Positions 62,701-64,000 of a DNA stretch of 64,000 nt are shown piece after piece. The notes below the pieces were generated by a model. The model had not been told where the DNA came from. It did no database searches and saw nothing but the letters and a program-made list of their open reading frames with translations. The number at the start of each line of letters is the position of its first letter. The stretch's first letter is position 1. The position numbers and the translations under genes were made by a program. Source of the stretch: an uncultured Bacteroidales bacterium (GTDB lineage: Bacteria; Bacteroidota; Bacteroidia; Bacteroidales; Bacteroidaceae); the NCBI GenBank assembly GCA_902800925.1, contig CADCGD010000004.1, positions 1-64,000 on the forward strand, given 5' to 3'.

Positions 62701-64000
62701 TTATTGCTTAAACGTCAGCTTCAAACCTACTACCAGCATGCGACCTGGCGAGTAGAGTGCATATTTGCGAGTAGAAGAATCGATTCGTCGATCGACCTTA
62801 TTGAAGATATTATCAATGCCAATACTAGGTTCTATATATGCCCACCTCAAAACGTCTAAGGAGTGGGTGGTATGAAGATTCCACACGCCAAAGCCAGGTG
62901 CATCCTCATAGTTTCCCGTATAGTAGGTCTTGGACTGCAAACGTCCGTTCAGGTTCACATTCAACCCATATCTGCCCCATGTGTGATGGTAGTTGGCAGT
63001 GATGGTGGCAGCATGGCGGATGCTCCGCTCTAACACAGTCCATTCGTCATCGCTCTTTGTACGGGCGTAGGTATAGACGTAGTTGGCAGAGAGGTTGAAA
63101 CCCTCGAAGATATTGGCAGAGACATTCACCTGCAGACCTTTAACATCTCCTTTGTCGCTGTTCTGATAGAGAGCATAGCTCACCATCTTGTCTGCTTGGT
63201 CCTGTGTCATCTCAGGAAACTCTGCCAGCAACATCTTTCTTGCAGCATCGTCAACGTCAACATTCTGCTTGACCACCATATCATTGATACGATTCAGATA
63301 ACCCGTAATACTGACAGCAACTTGCTGTGTGCGATATTCGGCATTCAGCGAGAAGTAGTTGCTCTTTTCAGGCTTCAGGTCCTTATTACCAAAACTGATC
63401 TGTGCCTTACCACGATTCACGGAAAAATAGTGATAGTAGAGCTCGTCAAGACCTGGAGCGCGGAAACCTGCAGAATAGGTAGCACGGAATCGGAAGTTGC
63501 CTGGCGCATACATCAGCGTCGCTTTAGGCGTCAGGTGTTGATTGAAGGTCTCATGATGAGTCAGTCGCACCCCCAGTGTCGCCGTAAAGTCCTTCAAAAA
63601 CCTCATCTCATGCTGGGCATAGGCTGCCAACGAGTAAACATGCTGGTCAATATTGCCACTGGAAGCCGTAAGATTCTCTTGACGCCAATTGGCGCCAATG
63701 ATGGTGGTGGAATTCTTGGTAAGTCCAAGGATTGCCTTCAACTGTCCCTCCATCATGCGCTGCTTCTTCGACTGCACATAGTCGCCCACGGCATTTGTCT
63801 TCGTCTCTACATCATACTCCTTACCATAGCGGAAACGGTCTACGACGAAATCTGCCTGTAGCGAATTCTTAGCAGTAAACTTATAGATGCCACCCACATT
63901 CCAGCGAAAACCTTTGTAGCGCATCTCGTAGTCGGTACCACCCGCGATGTCAGTACGTGTTTCAGGGCGGTCGGTGATCTTATATGAATAGTCTAAGCCC
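62701..64000 (-). CDS. TonB-dependent receptor, C-terminal part (runs off the window)
   Basis: An open frame of at least 433 codons extends through the right edge, where it begins GLDYSYKITDRPE; the ATG at 63924 is internal. It shows barrel strands typical of TonB-dependent receptors (ATYSAGFRAPGLDELYYHYF, LKPEKSNYFSLNAEYRTQQ, VYTYARTKSD, and the ending VVGLKLTFKQ). The plug domain lies outside the window. It is close upstream of the cbi genes, so a corrinoid or cobalt-chelate substrate is possible but unproven. The cbi promoter begins at its stop codon. Confidence 0.85.
   Translation of the reverse strand, partial: GLDYSYKITDRPETRTDIAGGTDYEMRYKGFRWNVGGIYKFTAKNSLQADFVVDRFRYGKEYDVETKTNAVGDYVQSKKQRMMEGQLKAILGLTKNSTTIIGANWRQENLTASSGNIDQHVYSLAAYAQHEMRFLKDFTATLGVRLTHHETFNQHLTPKATLMYAPGNFRFRATYSAGFRAPGLDELYYHYFSVNRGKAQISFGNKDLKPEKSNYFSLNAEYRTQQVAVSITGYLNRINDMVVKQNVDVDDAARKMLLAEFPEMTQDQADKMVSYALYQNSDKGDVKGLQVNVSANIFEGFNLSANYVYTYARTKSDDEWTVLERSIRHAATITANYHHTWGRYGLNVNLNGRLQSKTYYTGNYEDAPGFGVWNLHTTHSLDVLRWAYIEPSIGIDNIFNKVDRRIDSSTRKYALYSPGRMLVVGLKLTFKQ

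Overview
This 64-kb window is chromosomal DNA of a Bacteroidales bacterium, most likely a Prevotella-type gut or rumen organism. The evidence is consistent throughout. Promoters are of the Bacteroidetes kind (TTG, about 20 nt, then TAnnTTTG), and several begin almost at the start codon. The genes include a DUF5686 protein, a hybrid-sensor-type propeller protein, a surface cobalamin-binding BtuG-like lipoprotein and a short Prevotella-style C-terminal secretion tail. Short dispersed direct-repeat words (such as GAGAGGTGAGAG) fill many intergenic gaps. I found no tRNA, rRNA, CRISPR array, insertion sequence or phage genes. The assignment to Prevotella is inference.

Layout: 1-1640 holds a MATE transporter with an RsbW-like extension and an apparent frameshift. 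The next 1.3 kb has no large gene but carries two good promoters, a highly structured putative RNA (about 1918-2431) and a 31-codon gene with its own promoter and terminator. Then come nhaD, a 2-hydroxyacid dehydrogenase, a nucleoside kinase, two tandem ROK paralogues, and the operon lysS-gpsA-pgi-HAD. Around 14-19 kb are a DUF4738 lipoprotein, trmO, an AI-2E-type permease, a porin and a sodium/solute symporter. From 19.5 to 36.9 kb almost everything is on the minus strand: a 1567-aa repeat adhesin, a membrane AraC regulator, a LacI/propeller-sensor/GH31 alpha-xylosidase operon, a DUF5686 protein and a PAS histidine kinase. From 37 to 48.7 kb the plus strand carries an RlmL-like methyltransferase, dipeptidyl peptidase IV, serB, purD, two membrane proteins, a DUF2723 protein and a polysaccharide deacetylase.

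The last 15 kb (48.7-64 kb) is devoted to cobalamin. A B12 riboswitch with a recognisable terminator and a competing antiterminator precedes btuB-btuG-btuF-btuC. A second btuF/btuC-like pair diverges from it. Four fused genes (cbiHC, cbiET, cbiGF, cbiJD) supply eight activities of the anaerobic corrin-ring pathway, preceded by the 3' part of another TonB-dependent receptor that runs out of the window. No BtuD ATPase is present here for either permease.

The most promising undescribed item is the structured transcript at about 1918-2431. It has a promoter, a three-way junction whose longest arm pairs over 16 bp only if G-U pairs are allowed (so it would fold as plus-strand RNA), several more hairpins and a terminator-like end. 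Other points worth attention are the dispersed mini-repeats that have entered coding frames, the ROK paralogue with its catalytic Asp changed to Asn, the sensor lacking a phosphoacceptor His, and three exact-length 915-bp repeats in the adhesin.
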